From Candidatus Zhuqueibacterota bacterium (GTDB lineage Bacteria > Zhuqueibacterota > Zhuqueibacteria > Zhuqueibacterales > Zhuqueibacteraceae), in the NCBI GenBank assembly GCA_022616415.1, contig JAKEEU010000461.1:1-60393 (forward strand): 60,393 nucleotides of DNA, read 5' to 3'. The stretch's first letter is position 1; each line of letters begins with the position of its first letter. Shown piece after piece: positions 1 to 8,851 of this stretch. The notes beneath the pieces are model-generated. The model had not been told where the DNA came from, did no database searches, and saw nothing but the letters and a program-made list of their open reading frames with translations. A program made the translations under genes and the position numbers.

Positions 1-27
1 TCGGGCAGCCATCAAAAACAAAATTTT

Positions 28-89
28 CCCAACGGATAGATGAACCCAACGGATAAGGCTTTTACAGTTGGGTTCATCTATCCGTTGGG
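28..89. repeat. Perfect 23-bp inverted repeat, CCAACGGAT hairpin family copy 1
   Basis: Left arm 28-50 is the exact reverse complement of right arm 67-89, with a 16-nt loop. The left arm holds the word CCCAACGGATA at 28 and again at 45, separated by a short spacer. A T-rich stretch follows on the plus strand (about 105-114), so it could act as a terminator. Related copies are at 14152, 38912 and 46861. Confidence 0.9.
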
Positions 90-203
90 CACAAAAAAGT
101 TGGAATTTTTTCTAACTTTCGTGAACCAATGACTTAATGGTTCTGTTAGGCCATCTATCTTTTTGACTCCTTGGCTCCTTTTCAGTTTTGGCTCCTTTTC
201 TCT

Positions 204-1454
204 TTATCCGATAAGCATGCCCGCCACCGTCGCCGTCATCCAGCTCGCCAGCGCCCCGCCGAACATGGCGCGCATACCGAGCTTGGCCAGATCGCCGCGG
301 CGCTCCGGGGCCATGCCGCCGATGCCGCCGATTTGTATCGCTATGGACGAGAAGTTTGCGAAACCACACAAAGCGTAGGTGGCGATGGTTATGGCGCGCT
401 CGCTCATGCCGCCGCTTTTGATCAAATCGCCAAGATGTACATACGCCACAAATTCATTGATGGAAATTTTGGTGCCGAGCAAATTGCCAAATTCGATGCA
501 ATCTTTCCACGGCACGCCCATGAGCCAGGCCAGCGGCGCAAAAATCCAGCCAAAGAGCGTGCGAAGATCTTGCGGAAAATAAGCAAATCCAAGCCAGTTT
601 GACAGCGCGTCGTGAATGACGCCCATGCCGGCATTGACGACGGCAATAAGGGCAATAAAAGCGAGCAGCATCGCGCCGACGTTCACGGCCAACTTCACGC
701 CATCAGCGGCGCCGACGGCAGCAGCCTCGATCACATCACCGGCGACCTTGCCAGGTGGAACCTTCACATGGCCTTTCGTCACCGGCTCCTCTTTTTCAGG
801 CAAAATAATTTTCCCCATCATCAGCGCCGCGGGCGCCGACATGACGCTCGCGGCCAGCAGATGCGATGCGGGGATGCCCATCGCGATGTATCCCGCCAGC
901 ACGCCGCCGGCGACGGTGGCGAAACCGCCGCACATAATCGCCATCAATTCGGAATTTGTCGCTTTCGCCACGAACGGCCGAATGAGCAGCGGCGCTTCGG
1001 TCTGGCCGACAAAAATATTGGCCGAGCACGACAGCGATTCGGCGCCGCTGGTGCCCATGGTTTTAGCCATGCCTTTGGCGATCACCTCGACGATGATTTG
1101 CATGACGCCGAGATGATAGAGAATGGACATCACCGCCGAGAAGAAAATGATGGTCGGCAAAATTCTGAATGCGAATTGAAAGCCGAAGGTGCTTTGATAT
1201 TCGGGCTTGACCAGATTATCGAAGAGGAATTGCGTGCCATGCTGGGTGAAACCGAGGAAGGCGGTGATTTTATCGCCGGTCCATTGGAAGGCGACTTTGC
1301 CGGCGTCGGTCCAGAGAATGATGAACGCAAAAAAAAGTTGAAGCCCCGTGCCCCATAAAACTACACGCCAGGGAAAGCGGCGGCGCTCGTACGATATCGA
1401 CCAGGCTATCAACACCATCGCCACCATGCCGACTACACTGATGAGTCGTTCCAT
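204..1454 (-). CDS. NupC-type concentrative nucleoside transporter
   Basis: A 416-residue polytopic membrane protein of the CNT (NupC) family, which imports nucleosides across the inner membrane coupled to protons or sodium. Visible family features are the hydrophobic N-terminal helices, the central stretch with GTSGAESLSCSANIFVGQTE (Gate/nucleoside-binding region, residues about 150-170), a GGFATVAGG segment, and the C-terminal half with ALCGFANFSSIAIQIGG near residue 370. The length matches bacterial NupC proteins. The ATG at 1454 is preceded by a clear GGAGAGAGGAAG ribosome site. An adenosine deaminase remnant lies 2 kb upstream on the same strand, which would have fitted purine nucleoside salvage; that link is inference. 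Substrate range cannot be read from sequence. Confidence 0.93.
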   Translation of the reverse strand: MERLISVVGMVAMVLIAWSISYERRRFPWRVVLWGTGLQLFFAFIILWTDAGKVAFQWTGDKITAFLGFTQHGTQFLFDNLVKPEYQSTFGFQFAFRILPTIIFFSAVMSILYHLGVMQIIVEVIAKGMAKTMGTSGAESLSCSANIFVGQTEAPLLIRPFVAKATNSELMAIMCGGFATVAGGVLAGYIAMGIPASHLLAASVMSAPAALMMGKIILPEKEEPVTKGHVKVPPGKVAGDVIEAAAVGAADGVKLAVNVGAMLLAFIALIAVVNAGMGVIHDALSNWLGFAYFPQDLRTLFGWIFAPLAWLMGVPWKDCIEFGNLLGTKISINEFVAYVHLGDLIKSGGMSERAITIATYALCGFANFSSIAIQIGGIGGMAPERRGDLAKLGMRAMFGGALASWMTATVAGMLIG

Positions 1455-1563
1455 GCTCTTCCTCTCTCCGCAGATTTTGCCAGAGGCTTGCTGGCTGTTA
1501 AAATAAACTCGGGGTTAATTTAAAATTGCTGTTTCATCTCCGTGAACGTTCGGTTCGAGCTTC

Positions 1564-2835
1564 CTACTTTGGAGCTTCATGCGTTTGCTGCAAGTACTGC
1601 CGGGCATGTTTACGCATGTCGTCGAAACGCGTGTCTTTTAAATCGGCAGTCCGTCGTAAAAAATTGCGAAACCAGGTGGCCGCGCTTTGGCGGTCATTCA
1701 GCGTTTGATAAACCGTGCCGAGAAAATAATAGCAATCGTAGCAGTCGGCGTTCAGCTCAATGGCTTTACGATAAGCCTGGATGGCGGACTTGTTTTTGTT
1801 TTGGCTCATGCGCGCCGCGCCGAGCATGTAATGCTGCCGGCTGCTGAAATCGAGATTCGGTTTGGAAAGCGAAATGGCTTGTAGCATGGCGCGCTCGGCC
1901 TCGCGGTATTTTTTCAACTGGTAATAAGCCAATCCGAGATTGAAATGGCTGCCCGCCAGCGAAGCATCCTGCCGCACGGCCGCCGCGAAGTAAACGGCTG
2001 CGGAGTCGAAGTGCGCCATGCTCTGAAAGATGCGGCCGATATCGGAGAGCACGCTCACAGTCGAATCTCCCGTCGCAGCCAGATAGACTTTCAAATAGCT
2101 CAGCGCGAGATCGTTGCGGCTATGGCGCGCGTTCATATAACATGAGCCTAATCGCCGCAATATTCGCGGATAGCTTGCCGCGCGATGGGAAATACGCTGG
2201 TAAATCGCCGCAGCGTGCTCATATTTCGTCTCGCAAAAATAGGCATCTGCCAGCAGCAACTGCGCCGCGAAATTGGTTGAATCAGAAGCCAGCTTCCGTT
2301 CTGCCAGTTGCACGGCATCGGCGCAGCGCTCGTTGGCTAAAAGGCAATTGCCGACCGAAGTGATCACATCGGCAGTTGCCGACGAGTCAACCGCATCCAT
2401 TGCAGCATCAAATTGCTTATTGGCGCACAGCAACTGCGCCAACAGCTTATGCGCCGGCGCAAAAGTTGAGTCGGCCTTTAATGCCAACCGAACCTCGTTG
2501 AGGGCCGAAGCAAGCGCGCCGCCTGCTTCCTCTGACTTAGCCATAAAGTAGTAAGCACGCGCGCGGAACGGCCGGCTGAAAGAGGCGGTGTGCAAAACAC
2601 GATCGCTGCTTTCATAATCACCAAGATTGAAATAGCACAAGCCTTGATAAAAAATCGCCGCCGTGTCGGTTGGATTGGCATCGAGCGCCGCGGTGTAAAG
2701 CTTTAGCGCGGTGCGATAATCGCCGACTGTGAACGCCTCGAAAGCCTCTTTGGTTTGGGGCGTTTGCGCCACGCAAACTTGCGCTGCGAATAAAAGTCCG
2801 ATAATATAATCAGAAAAATTGGCTCGCGCAAGCAT
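1564..2835 (-). CDS. Exported TPR-repeat protein
   Basis: A 423-residue protein with an N-terminal signal-like segment (LLFAAQVCVAQ, cleavage plausible after VAQ near residue 24), followed by tandem tetratricopeptide repeats through most of its length. Recognisable TPR cores include AIFYQGLCYFNLGDYESSDR, the repeat ending FAAQLLLADAYFCETKYEHA, GSHFNLGLAYYQLKKYREAE and CYDCYYFLGTVYQTLNDRQS. TPR arrays are protein-protein scaffolds; here the protein is probably periplasmic. No catalytic domain is seen and the partner is unknown. The next gene upstream, the acetyltransferase, ends ten bases before this start, so the two are probably co-transcribed. Confidence 0.85.
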   Translation of the reverse strand: MLARANFSDYIIGLLFAAQVCVAQTPQTKEAFEAFTVGDYRTALKLYTAALDANPTDTAAIFYQGLCYFNLGDYESSDRVLHTASFSRPFRARAYYFMAKSEEAGGALASALNEVRLALKADSTFAPAHKLLAQLLCANKQFDAAMDAVDSSATADVITSVGNCLLANERCADAVQLAERKLASDSTNFAAQLLLADAYFCETKYEHAAAIYQRISHRAASYPRILRRLGSCYMNARHSRNDLALSYLKVYLAATGDSTVSVLSDIGRIFQSMAHFDSAAVYFAAAVRQDASLAGSHFNLGLAYYQLKKYREAERAMLQAISLSKPNLDFSSRQHYMLGAARMSQNKNKSAIQAYRKAIELNADCYDCYYFLGTVYQTLNDRQSAATWFRNFLRRTADLKDTRFDDMRKHARQYLQQTHEAPK

Positions 2836-2844
2836 GATTTTTGA

Positions 2845-3393
2845 TTAGGCTGATTTTTGATCAGGTTTGTTTTGGGGATGGAAGCGCTTGGCGTAGATGA
2901 CGCGGTCATCGCCGTCAGCATAAAAATTGGGAATGCGCGCGACTTCGCGATAGTGATGGCGGGAATACAAACGGCGCGCGGCTTCATAGCGCGGCAAAGA
3001 AGAAGTTTCGATAATCAACAAACGCGCTCGCGGGGCGGAAGACGTGGTATCGCTGATTTGCCGCTCGACGTATTCCATGAGCAAGCTGCCGGCGCCGCGT
3101 CCATGCCACGCCGGATCGACGGCGATCCAGTAAAGATCATAAGTGCCGGCGGTCAACGGCGTCGGCCCGTAACAAACATACCCGCGCGGCTGATCCGTCT
3201 CATCAACTGCGCAGGCGAGAATATAATCTTTCTGTTCCGCGTTGTCGAGGTAAACATCGATCAGCTCCAGCGCGCACTGCACTTCCATTTCGAGAAACAC
3301 TCTGGTGTGCCGCAAAATGCGCTCGATGCTCGGCCGGTCGTCACGGCGCAAGGGCCGAACCATCAAAGACTTTTTCTGGATCACTGTGCCCAT
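2845..3393 (-). CDS. GNAT family N-acetyltransferase
   Basis: A GCN5-related N-acetyltransferase of about 182 residues that would transfer an acetyl group from acetyl-CoA to an amine. The acetyl-CoA binding motif A is visible as VDPAWHGRGAGSLLMEYVE (the R/Q-x-x-G-x-G/A type loop), preceded by the beta strand YDLYWIAV and followed by LIIETSSLPRYEAARRLYSRH, the typical motif B. Translation in the same frame stays open to 3471, but that would overlap the adenosine deaminase remnant; the ATG at 3393 (MGTVIQ) or at 3363 (MVRPLRR) fits the family start better. Neither has a strong ribosome site. The substrate is not predictable. Confidence 0.85.
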   Translation of the reverse strand: MGTVIQKKSLMVRPLRRDDRPSIERILRHTRVFLEMEVQCALELIDVYLDNAEQKDYILACAVDETDQPRGYVCYGPTPLTAGTYDLYWIAVDPAWHGRGAGSLLMEYVERQISDTTSSAPRARLLIIETSSLPRYEAARRLYSRHHYREVARIPNFYADGDDRVIYAKRFHPQNKPDQKSA

Positions 3394-3442
3394 TATCCGA
3401 TTGTTTCGTGAAACACGCGTTATGATGCGACATTGTCGTTTT

Positions 3443-3823
3443 TTAGGCAAGTTGGCCGAATCGCTCGACAAACTCTTTTTCCAACGCCGCCTTTCGCTCG
3501 TGCGGAAGCAAAGAGGCGCGCAACGCCTTCAGAATGAATCCTTTCATAATATTTTGTTCGGCTTGCCCCACCAAAAAGTCGCGGGTGATAAGCTCGATGT
3601 CATCGGTCGTGCGGATGCACTTGGATAGCGTCTGGTAAACCTCGGCAAAGTGCGGGAAGTCCCGAAAGACGTACCATTCTTTAAGCCCTTCAAGGCTGTC
3701 GGCAGGCAGCGCCACGTGATGGTGTTTGGCGAGCTGCAACAAGGTTTCCGGACGAATGGAGCCTTCAAGATGAACGTGCAGCTCAACTTTCGGCATCGTC
3801 TGGATAAATTTCTCGAGGGCCAA
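3443..3823 (-). pseudogene. Adenosine deaminase collapsed by a large in-frame internal deletion
   Basis: The 126-residue open frame starts like adenosine deaminase: PKVELHVHLEGSIRPETLLQ carries the two metal-binding histidines (His16, His18) and continues through LSKCIRTTDDIELITRDFL. After about residue 90 it jumps to LKALRASLLPHERKAALE, which resembles the extreme C-terminus of the family. Adenosine deaminases are about 330 residues, so roughly 200 residues are missing, including the remaining metal ligands and the catalytic Glu, His and Asp. The frame is kept across the junction. It starts at a TTG behind GAGGAAGAG. It should be catalytically dead; a retained small protein is possible. An assembly collapse is the alternative. 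Confidence 0.8.
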
Positions 3824-3917
3824 TTCTCTTCCTCAGAGCCGGGAATTAAAATGAACGTAAGATTCCAGCGAAATGAACAAAACTAAGAAATTACACCCGC
3901 TGAAATAGAAATCCTTG

Positions 3918-5063
3918 TCACGCCGCGCCGACGTGCACGGAACTGCGGTGGCGCGCGGGGTCGGCAGCGGGCACAAAACCTGACCTCTCAGCCGAACGTT
4001 GCGGCGCCAGAGACGGCGTCCAAAACGTCCGTTCAGGTTGGCTGCGGCCGTCGTTGTCCTGCGCGCCTCGCTGCAACGCCAAGCTGACGACCTCGCCGAT
4101 AAGCTGCGCGTAAGTGCGGCCCGAGGCTCGCGCCGAACGCGCCAATCCGGCGTCCGGCGAAATATCCGGATTCGGATTCACTTCCAAAATATACGGCTGA
4201 TTGTCGGGCGACAATCGAAAATCGACGCGGCCGTAATCGCGGCAGCCCATCACGCGAAACGCCGAGACCGCGAGGCTTTGAATCTGCCGCGCCAGCGCCT
4301 CATCGAGCAGCGCCGGACACTGGGCACCCGCCGTCCACTGATAATCTTCACTGCCGGCCACCCATTTCGCGTTATACGTGCAAATTTTCGGCAAATGCTC
4401 CGGAACGTCGAAGGTGATTTCGGAAATCGGCAGCGCAAACGGGATTTGATCGCCCACCACGGCGACGTTCAATTCGCGGCCTTCGATATACTCTTCAACA
4501 ATGGCCGGCTGATGATACGTTTGCACCACCCAAGCCACGCGCCGGCGCAGATCCGCGAGATTGCTCACCACCGCGTCGAAATCCACGCCGAGGCTGGCGT
4601 CTTCGTGCGCCGGTTTGACGATCACCGGATAGCGCAGCGAGCAGCGCGCCGGCACTTCGCTGCAGATCATGCCGTTCGGCGCCGGCAATTTCGCCTGTTT
4701 CAGCAGCGTTTTCGCGTGCCATTTATTCACTGCGGTAGCCAGCGCCAGGGGCGGCGCGCCGGTGTAAGGAACGCCGAGCAGTTCATACGCGCACGCAAAG
4801 TGCATTTCATATTGGTTGTCGCCCTGCCAACCTTCGACAAGATTGAAAATCGCGTTTGGGTGAAAGCGCGTGACGCGATCCATAAAAACCGGAACGGAGC
4901 GCTGAATGCCCGCAATCGCGACTTCGTACCCCAGCTCGAAGAGCGCATCGCGCACGGCGTGAACCTCGTCGAGCACGCCGGCTTCGGAAAGATAATCAAT
5001 GTCACGGCCGCGCTGTTCGCGCTTGGGCACGTTGTAAGCAATAAGAATTCGTTCCGACGTCAC
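3918..5063 (-). CDS. ATP-grasp ligase, D-alanine--D-alanine ligase-like (second of a pair)
   Basis: A 381-residue ATP-grasp enzyme resembling D-Ala-D-Ala ligase, a family that joins a carboxylate to an amine through an acyl phosphate. Motifs in order: IFNLVEGWQGDNQYE (substrate loop region, residue about 75), VIVKPAHEDASLGV (ATP-grasp lysine and flexible loop), VEEYIEGRELNVAVVG, and the metal site CRDYGRVDFRLS followed by PYILEVNPNPDISPDAG. The last 55 residues are polar, low complexity and probably disordered. Its start overlaps the stop of the upstream paralogue by 4 bases, so the pair is translationally coupled. It is not near mur genes, so a role other than peptidoglycan is plausible. The product is unknown. 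Confidence 0.85.
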   Translation of the reverse strand: MTSERILIAYNVPKREQRGRDIDYLSEAGVLDEVHAVRDALFELGYEVAIAGIQRSVPVFMDRVTRFHPNAIFNLVEGWQGDNQYEMHFACAYELLGVPYTGAPPLALATAVNKWHAKTLLKQAKLPAPNGMICSEVPARCSLRYPVIVKPAHEDASLGVDFDAVVSNLADLRRRVAWVVQTYHQPAIVEEYIEGRELNVAVVGDQIPFALPISEITFDVPEHLPKICTYNAKWVAGSEDYQWTAGAQCPALLDEALARQIQSLAVSAFRVMGCRDYGRVDFRLSPDNQPYILEVNPNPDISPDAGLARSARASGRTYAQLIGEVVSLALQRGAQDNDGRSQPERTFWTPSLAPQRSAERSGFVPAADPARHRSSVHVGAA

Positions 5064-6139
5064 GCCAGCACCTCCCCGATGAACGGCCTTTTGGGGTCGG
5101 CGACTTTCTGCGCCGTAGTGAGATGCAGACGCCGGCAGGCTTCGTCAAGAATCGTCAGCAGCAGATCGTCGTACGTCATACCGGCGGCACGCGCCGCTTT
5201 CGGGAAACAAGAGTTGTCCTCCGGATTTGGAATGATGCCGGGCAGTGGATTAAGCTCGACGATGCACGGATCGCCCACTTCGTCCAAGCGCACGTCGATG
5301 CGGCACCAGTCGCGGCAATTCAAGCGCGTGTAGGCTTTCTTGCAGATCGTTTCAATTTTTGTCTGCAACGCCGGCTTGAGGTTGGCCGGACAGCGGAAAA
5401 TTTCCAACGGGCTGTCGCGTTGATCCCAAATCCATTTGGCTTCATAAGAATAAAAACGGTTGACGCCGTCGGGCAGGGACTCAAAACTGATTTCCACGAT
5501 CGGCAGCGCGCGCAGCGTCGGGCCGTTGCCGAGCATGGCGACCGTAAACTCCCGGCCGGGCAAATACTCTTCCACCAGCGCGGGCTGCGTATACGTGCTC
5601 CAAATTTTCTCGACGGACGTTTTTAGCTCGCCGTGGTTTTGCACGAGCGCGTCGTTCCAAATGCCCTTGCTGGAGCCCTCGAAGAGGGGTTTCACAAACA
5701 TCGGATAGTCGATGTGCTTGAGCTGGCCGTTCAACGGCCACGACTGGATCACGCCGAATTTTGCCGTGGGAATACGATGGTAGGCGAGAATCTCTTTGGC
5801 GCGGGCTTTGTCGAGACAAATCCCCAAAGTCAAGGGATCGGAACCGGTGTAAGGAATACGAAGCATTTCGAGAATCGCTGGAATCTGCGCTTCGCGCGAG
5901 GCGCCGAAATGGCCCTCGGCGATATTGAAAACGATATCGGGGCGTGAATCCCGTAATTTCTCGTAGGCTTCGAGGTCGGCCTCGATGGGAATAACTTCGT
6001 GATATTTGCTGAAGGTGTCGATGATCGTTGCGATAGTTTCGGGGGCATCCCATTCTGCCTGATCATCAAGCGGGACGTCGTCACCGTCCTCGGAAAAGCT
6101 CGTCGACTGTTTGACGTTGTAGGTGATACCTACTCGCAT
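5060..6139 (-). CDS. ATP-grasp ligase, D-alanine--D-alanine ligase-like (first of a pair)
   Basis: A 359-residue paralogue of the following gene. It shows the same order of motifs: IVFNIAEGHFGASREAQIPA, MFVKPLFEGSSKGI, VEEYLPGREFTVAMLGNG, and CRDWCRIDVRLDEVGDPCIVELNPLPG, the acidic and Asn residues that hold magnesium-ATP. A GGAGCAAC ribosome site precedes the ATG at 6139, and upstream a hairpin (6426-6453) lies in the probable promoter region. Two divergent ATP-grasp enzymes encoded back to back suggest sequential ligations of one short peptide or amino-acid conjugate. That is inference from the arrangement; no carrier or tailoring gene is adjacent. Confidence 0.85.
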   Translation of the reverse strand: MRVGITYNVKQSTSFSEDGDDVPLDDQAEWDAPETIATIIDTFSKYHEVIPIEADLEAYEKLRDSRPDIVFNIAEGHFGASREAQIPAILEMLRIPYTGSDPLTLGICLDKARAKEILAYHRIPTAKFGVIQSWPLNGQLKHIDYPMFVKPLFEGSSKGIWNDALVQNHGELKTSVEKIWSTYTQPALVEEYLPGREFTVAMLGNGPTLRALPIVEISFESLPDGVNRFYSYEAKWIWDQRDSPLEIFRCPANLKPALQTKIETICKKAYTRLNCRDWCRIDVRLDEVGDPCIVELNPLPGIIPNPEDNSCFPKAARAAGMTYDDLLLTILDEACRRLHLTTAQKVADPKRPFIGEVLA

Positions 6140-6425
6140 AATAGTTGCTCCTTAACAGGCGTTGCCTTGCTGACGTAGCCTTACAGGCTTTGCCTGAGCT
6201 TAAATTTGATTTCGTAAAAGTTGAGGCGGTTGAAGGCCTCGGTTTCGGCTTGAGTTGGCATTCTCAGCCGAAAGTTGATTTGACGGTTAAAAGCTTGCTT
6301 CTTCACACTATCCTCCGAAAATTTCGGTCTACATCGGTCTTTCCCTTGGGCGCCGGCCCGATATGATTTATGAAGAACAAAAAAGCAACTGCGCCGGCAA
6401 AATGCCTGGCAGCCGCAGTGAATTT

Positions 6426-6453
6426 GCCTAAACGACTCTTGAAAAGTTTAGGC
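6426..6453. promoter_or_regulatory. Short hairpin in the leader region of the ATP-grasp pair
   Basis: Perfect 8-bp stem GCCTAAAC / GTTTAGGC with a 12-nt loop. It lies 290 bases upstream of the ligase start. The stretch 6140-6515 otherwise contains no gene. A promoter-like TTGAAA lies just beyond it on the minus strand, but no convincing -10 could be fixed. Confidence 0.4.
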
Positions 6454-6515
6454 TTGCATTGTGTAAATACTTTTCAAAAAACGTATACTACCCTTGCGCC
6501 AATTTGTTCCAATCT

Positions 6516-6554
6516 GCGAGGGGCGACCGGATTTTACAACCGGCCGCCCTTCGC
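6516..6554. terminator. Imperfect 39-nt palindrome after the small lipoprotein gene
   Basis: GCGAGGGGCGACCGG pairs with CCGGCCGCCCTTCGC with a few mismatches around a short A/T loop. It sits 9 bases beyond the stop codon of the lipoprotein on the minus strand. No T-run follows, so it could be a REP-like palindrome rather than an intrinsic terminator. Confidence 0.45.
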
Positions 6555-6562
6555 AAAGCTGG

Positions 6563-6757
6563 TTAACGGGCCATTTGCGTGCTGTCGGTAGCCATCGTGG
6601 TATCGGCCGCCATGGTGGTGTCCGACGTCGCGGCAGGCTGCTCTTGCGCGGCTGTTTGTTCTTGGGCCGCTTCTTCTTTCTTCTGGCAACCGCCCAGCAA
6701 CAATCCCATCGCCAACAGCAATAGGACGCACGCTAAAATAATTCTACGAAGGTTCAT
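6563..6757 (-). CDS. Small lipoprotein, Thr/Gln/Ala-rich
   Basis: A 64-residue lipoprotein precursor. Basic N-terminus (MNLRR), a hydrophobic stretch and the lipobox LLLGGC (Cys24) are followed by KKEEAAQEQ and a short disordered tail of Thr, Ala, Gln and Met with repeated DTTMA units. The ATG at 6757 has an AAAGGAAG ribosome site at good spacing. There is no folded domain; such proteins are commonly surface or periplasmic decorations of unknown role. It is too short for homology to say more. It stands alone, between a probable terminator hairpin and an 800-base stretch without a recognisable gene. Confidence 0.8.
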   Translation of the reverse strand: MNLRRIILACVLLLLAMGLLLGGCQKKEEAAQEQTAAQEQPAATSDTTMAADTTMATDSTQMAR

Positions 6758-7157
6758 GGGTCGCTTCCTTTCCTCCGATTATTGGGTTATCTCTGCCGGT
6801 GTTTTCCCTATCGGAATGGCATGCACCGACAGAAGTGATAACGCTTGCCTCGATGATGTGAAATTTATAAATGACAAAGCCGTTTTTATGCCGCAATACC
6901 TGCCCGAAAATCCACAAAGTATCTGATTGGAATCTGCAAAGCCCGAAAGTGCTGTCGAGCCGGGAGATGAATGTCAATTGGAAGGACTTGCCCTTCCCCC
7001 GCAAGACGGTGATGTAGTACCAGGATGGTAGGGTAAACTCCATTCCCGCTATGTCGGGAAGATGATGCTTCGCTCGTACTCATAAAAATTGCCAACCTCC
7101 GATTTATATCTTCTTCTGATTTGCCGTAATATCTGAAATTTTTTTTGAAAAAGCAAG

Positions 7158-7187
7158 AGATAATTTAAAAAACTGCTTTTAAATTAT
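7158..7187. terminator. A/T-rich hairpin, possible terminator
   Basis: GATAATTTAAAA and TTTTAAATTATC form a perfect 12-bp stem around a 6-nt loop. It lies about 370 bases past the end of the citrate synthase gene on the minus strand. The function is uncertain. Confidence 0.35.
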
Positions 7188-7391
7188 CCGAAACGGTTTT
7201 CCCCTGCCCTTGCTGACAGCTTTTCGGGAAAAGGAAAAACATGACGATCAGAATGAAGATAAAAATGGCGACGGTGGTGGTTTTCTTATTCATTGTGCGC
7301 TCCTTCTCAGAGCCTTGTGCGATCGCTTGTCCTGGCACCATGGTGGCATGCTGGAAAATCTTTTACAGCGGTTTTCAATTGGATGAACAGG

Positions 7392-7477
7392 TTGTAGTCC
7401 CCGCCCCTTGTGGGCGGCTGTCGAAGCCAAAGGGATTCTCAGTTGCAAGAGTGCCCCACAAGGGGGCAAGACTACAA
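7392..7477. repeat. Inverted-repeat element (TTGTAGTC ends)
   Basis: Arms 7392-7414 and 7454-7477 both begin from TTGTAGTC when read inward and share CCCCTTGTGGG with about three mismatches over 23 bases; the spacer is about 40 nt. It looks like a dispersed palindromic or MITE-like element just downstream of the citrate synthase gene. Confidence 0.7.
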
Positions 7478-7557
7478 GCACCGCACGTGCATTTGAAAAA
7501 CGCTATAGCTTCAAGAATGCTTACTTACTCCGCGCTGGTCCATAAAGTCTGTGTTTG

Positions 7558-8730
7558 TCAGCGGTCATTAATCGGCACGTACGGCACGTTCTTCGGGCCG
7601 GGATAAATCGCGCGCGGCCGGAACAGCCGGTTGTTCTGCAATTGCTCGATCACGTGCGCCGTCCAACCGGAAATCCGGCTCACCGCGAAAATCGGCGTGA
7701 ACAAATCCTGATCCAATCCCATGTAGTAGTAAACCGTTGCCGAGTAAAAATCGACGTTCGGATAGATGCCTTTGCTTCCCACTTCGCGCCTCATGATCTC
7801 TTCGATCTTCCTGGACATTTCGTACCATTTGGTGTTGCCGGTCTGTTGCGCGAGCTTTTGGGAAAATTGGCTGAGAATGCGGGCGCGCGGATCGTAGGTG
7901 TGATAAACCCGATGGCCGAAGCCCATGACTTTCTGCTTGGTCGCCAGGCGATTCATCACATATTCTTCAACTTTGTCGAGGCTGCCGATTTCCTGCAAAG
8001 TCGACATCACCTCGCTGTTGGCGCCGCCGTGCAGCGGCCCTTTCAAGCTGCCGACTGCCGCGGAGATGGCCGAGTACATATCGGAGAGCGAAGAGATCAC
8101 CACGCGCGCTGTAAACGTCGAGGCATTGAAACCGTGATCGGCGTGCAGAATCAGGGCCACGTCCAAAACTTTCGCGGCATATTCGCTCGGCGCTTCGCCA
8201 TTGACCATATAAAGGAAATTCGCCGCATGGCTGAGGTCTTGCTGCGGCGCGACAAATTCTTTGCCGCTGCGCCGGCGTTGAATCGCCGCCACGATGGTGG
8301 GAAAGGAAGCGATCAAATTAATTGCCCGCTCGATATTTTTTTCAACGGTATTCGTTTGGGAATCCGGGTCATATAACCCCAACCCCGACACCGTCGTGCG
8401 CAGCAAATCCATCGCGTTGGCGTTCGCTGGAAAAGAGCGGATCAAATCCAGAACCGCGGCGGGAACCTGTCGATGGCTCTTCAGTTGCTGTTCAAAATCT
8501 CTTAGCTCTTGCTGCTTCGGCAAACGGCTATTGAGCAAAAAATACGTCGTCTCTTCAAACGTCGAATGTGCCGCCAATTCTTCGATGGGGATGCCGCGGT
8601 AGAGCAAAATGCCTTTCTCGCCGTCAATCGAGCTGATCATGGAAAGCGCGGCGACCACGCCCTCCAGCCCTTCACGAAATTCAATTGCTTGTCCGGACTC
8701 GTCGAAAATTTCACGAACTTTATCGGCCAT
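7558..8730 (-). CDS. gltA: Citrate synthase
   Basis: A 390-residue citrate (or 2-methylcitrate) synthase that condenses oxaloacetate with acetyl-CoA at entry to the TCA cycle. Family signatures are clear: GILLYRGIPIEELA near residue 42, LILHADHGFNASTFTARV, GPLHGGANSEVM with a catalytic His, KVMGFGHRVYHTYDPRARIL with the second catalytic His, and NVDFYSATVYYYMG with the catalytic Asp, ending in RPRAIYPGP. The length fits the short bacterial type. The ATG at 8730 (MADKV) follows AAAGGAG at 7 bases, so it is preferred to the in-frame codon at 8748. It is monocistronic as far as can be seen. Confidence 0.95.
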   Translation of the reverse strand: MADKVREIFDESGQAIEFREGLEGVVAALSMISSIDGEKGILLYRGIPIEELAAHSTFEETTYFLLNSRLPKQQELRDFEQQLKSHRQVPAAVLDLIRSFPANANAMDLLRTTVSGLGLYDPDSQTNTVEKNIERAINLIASFPTIVAAIQRRRSGKEFVAPQQDLSHAANFLYMVNGEAPSEYAAKVLDVALILHADHGFNASTFTARVVISSLSDMYSAISAAVGSLKGPLHGGANSEVMSTLQEIGSLDKVEEYVMNRLATKQKVMGFGHRVYHTYDPRARILSQFSQKLAQQTGNTKWYEMSRKIEEIMRREVGSKGIYPNVDFYSATVYYYMGLDQDLFTPIFAVSRISGWTAHVIEQLQNNRLFRPRAIYPGPKNVPYVPINDR

Positions 8731-8851
8731 AGCTATGCTCCTTTCCAAATTGCTGAGGTCAAGATCATGATAATAAAACTTGCAAAGAAAAGCAAGTCAT
8801 ATTCAACATCCCGTGACAATTTTTCTTGAGACCCGATGCAGATAAGCGTAG

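Larger units (their letters stand above)
6758..7557. other. Intergenic stretch with two hairpin elements, no convincing gene
   Basis: Open frames here lack ribosome sites and recognisable domains. The stretch contains the A/T hairpin at 7158-7187 and the inverted-repeat element at 7392-7477. A plus-strand frame from 7241 begins with a hydrophobic segment (MATVVVFLFIV) but runs straight through the repeat and has no other support. Confidence 0.6.

Noticed and set aside
3999..5333. Long plus-strand open frame opposite the ATP-grasp gene
   Set aside because: Arg/Gln/Ala-rich translation with no domain, a shadow of the minus-strand genes caused by codon bias.
6744..7043. 99-codon minus-strand frame upstream of the small lipoprotein
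   Set aside because: No ribosome site, no family resemblance, overlaps the lipoprotein start.
7241..7606. Plus-strand frame starting with a hydrophobic segment
   Set aside because: Runs through the 7392-7477 inverted repeat and into citrate synthase antisense; no support beyond the first 15 residues.
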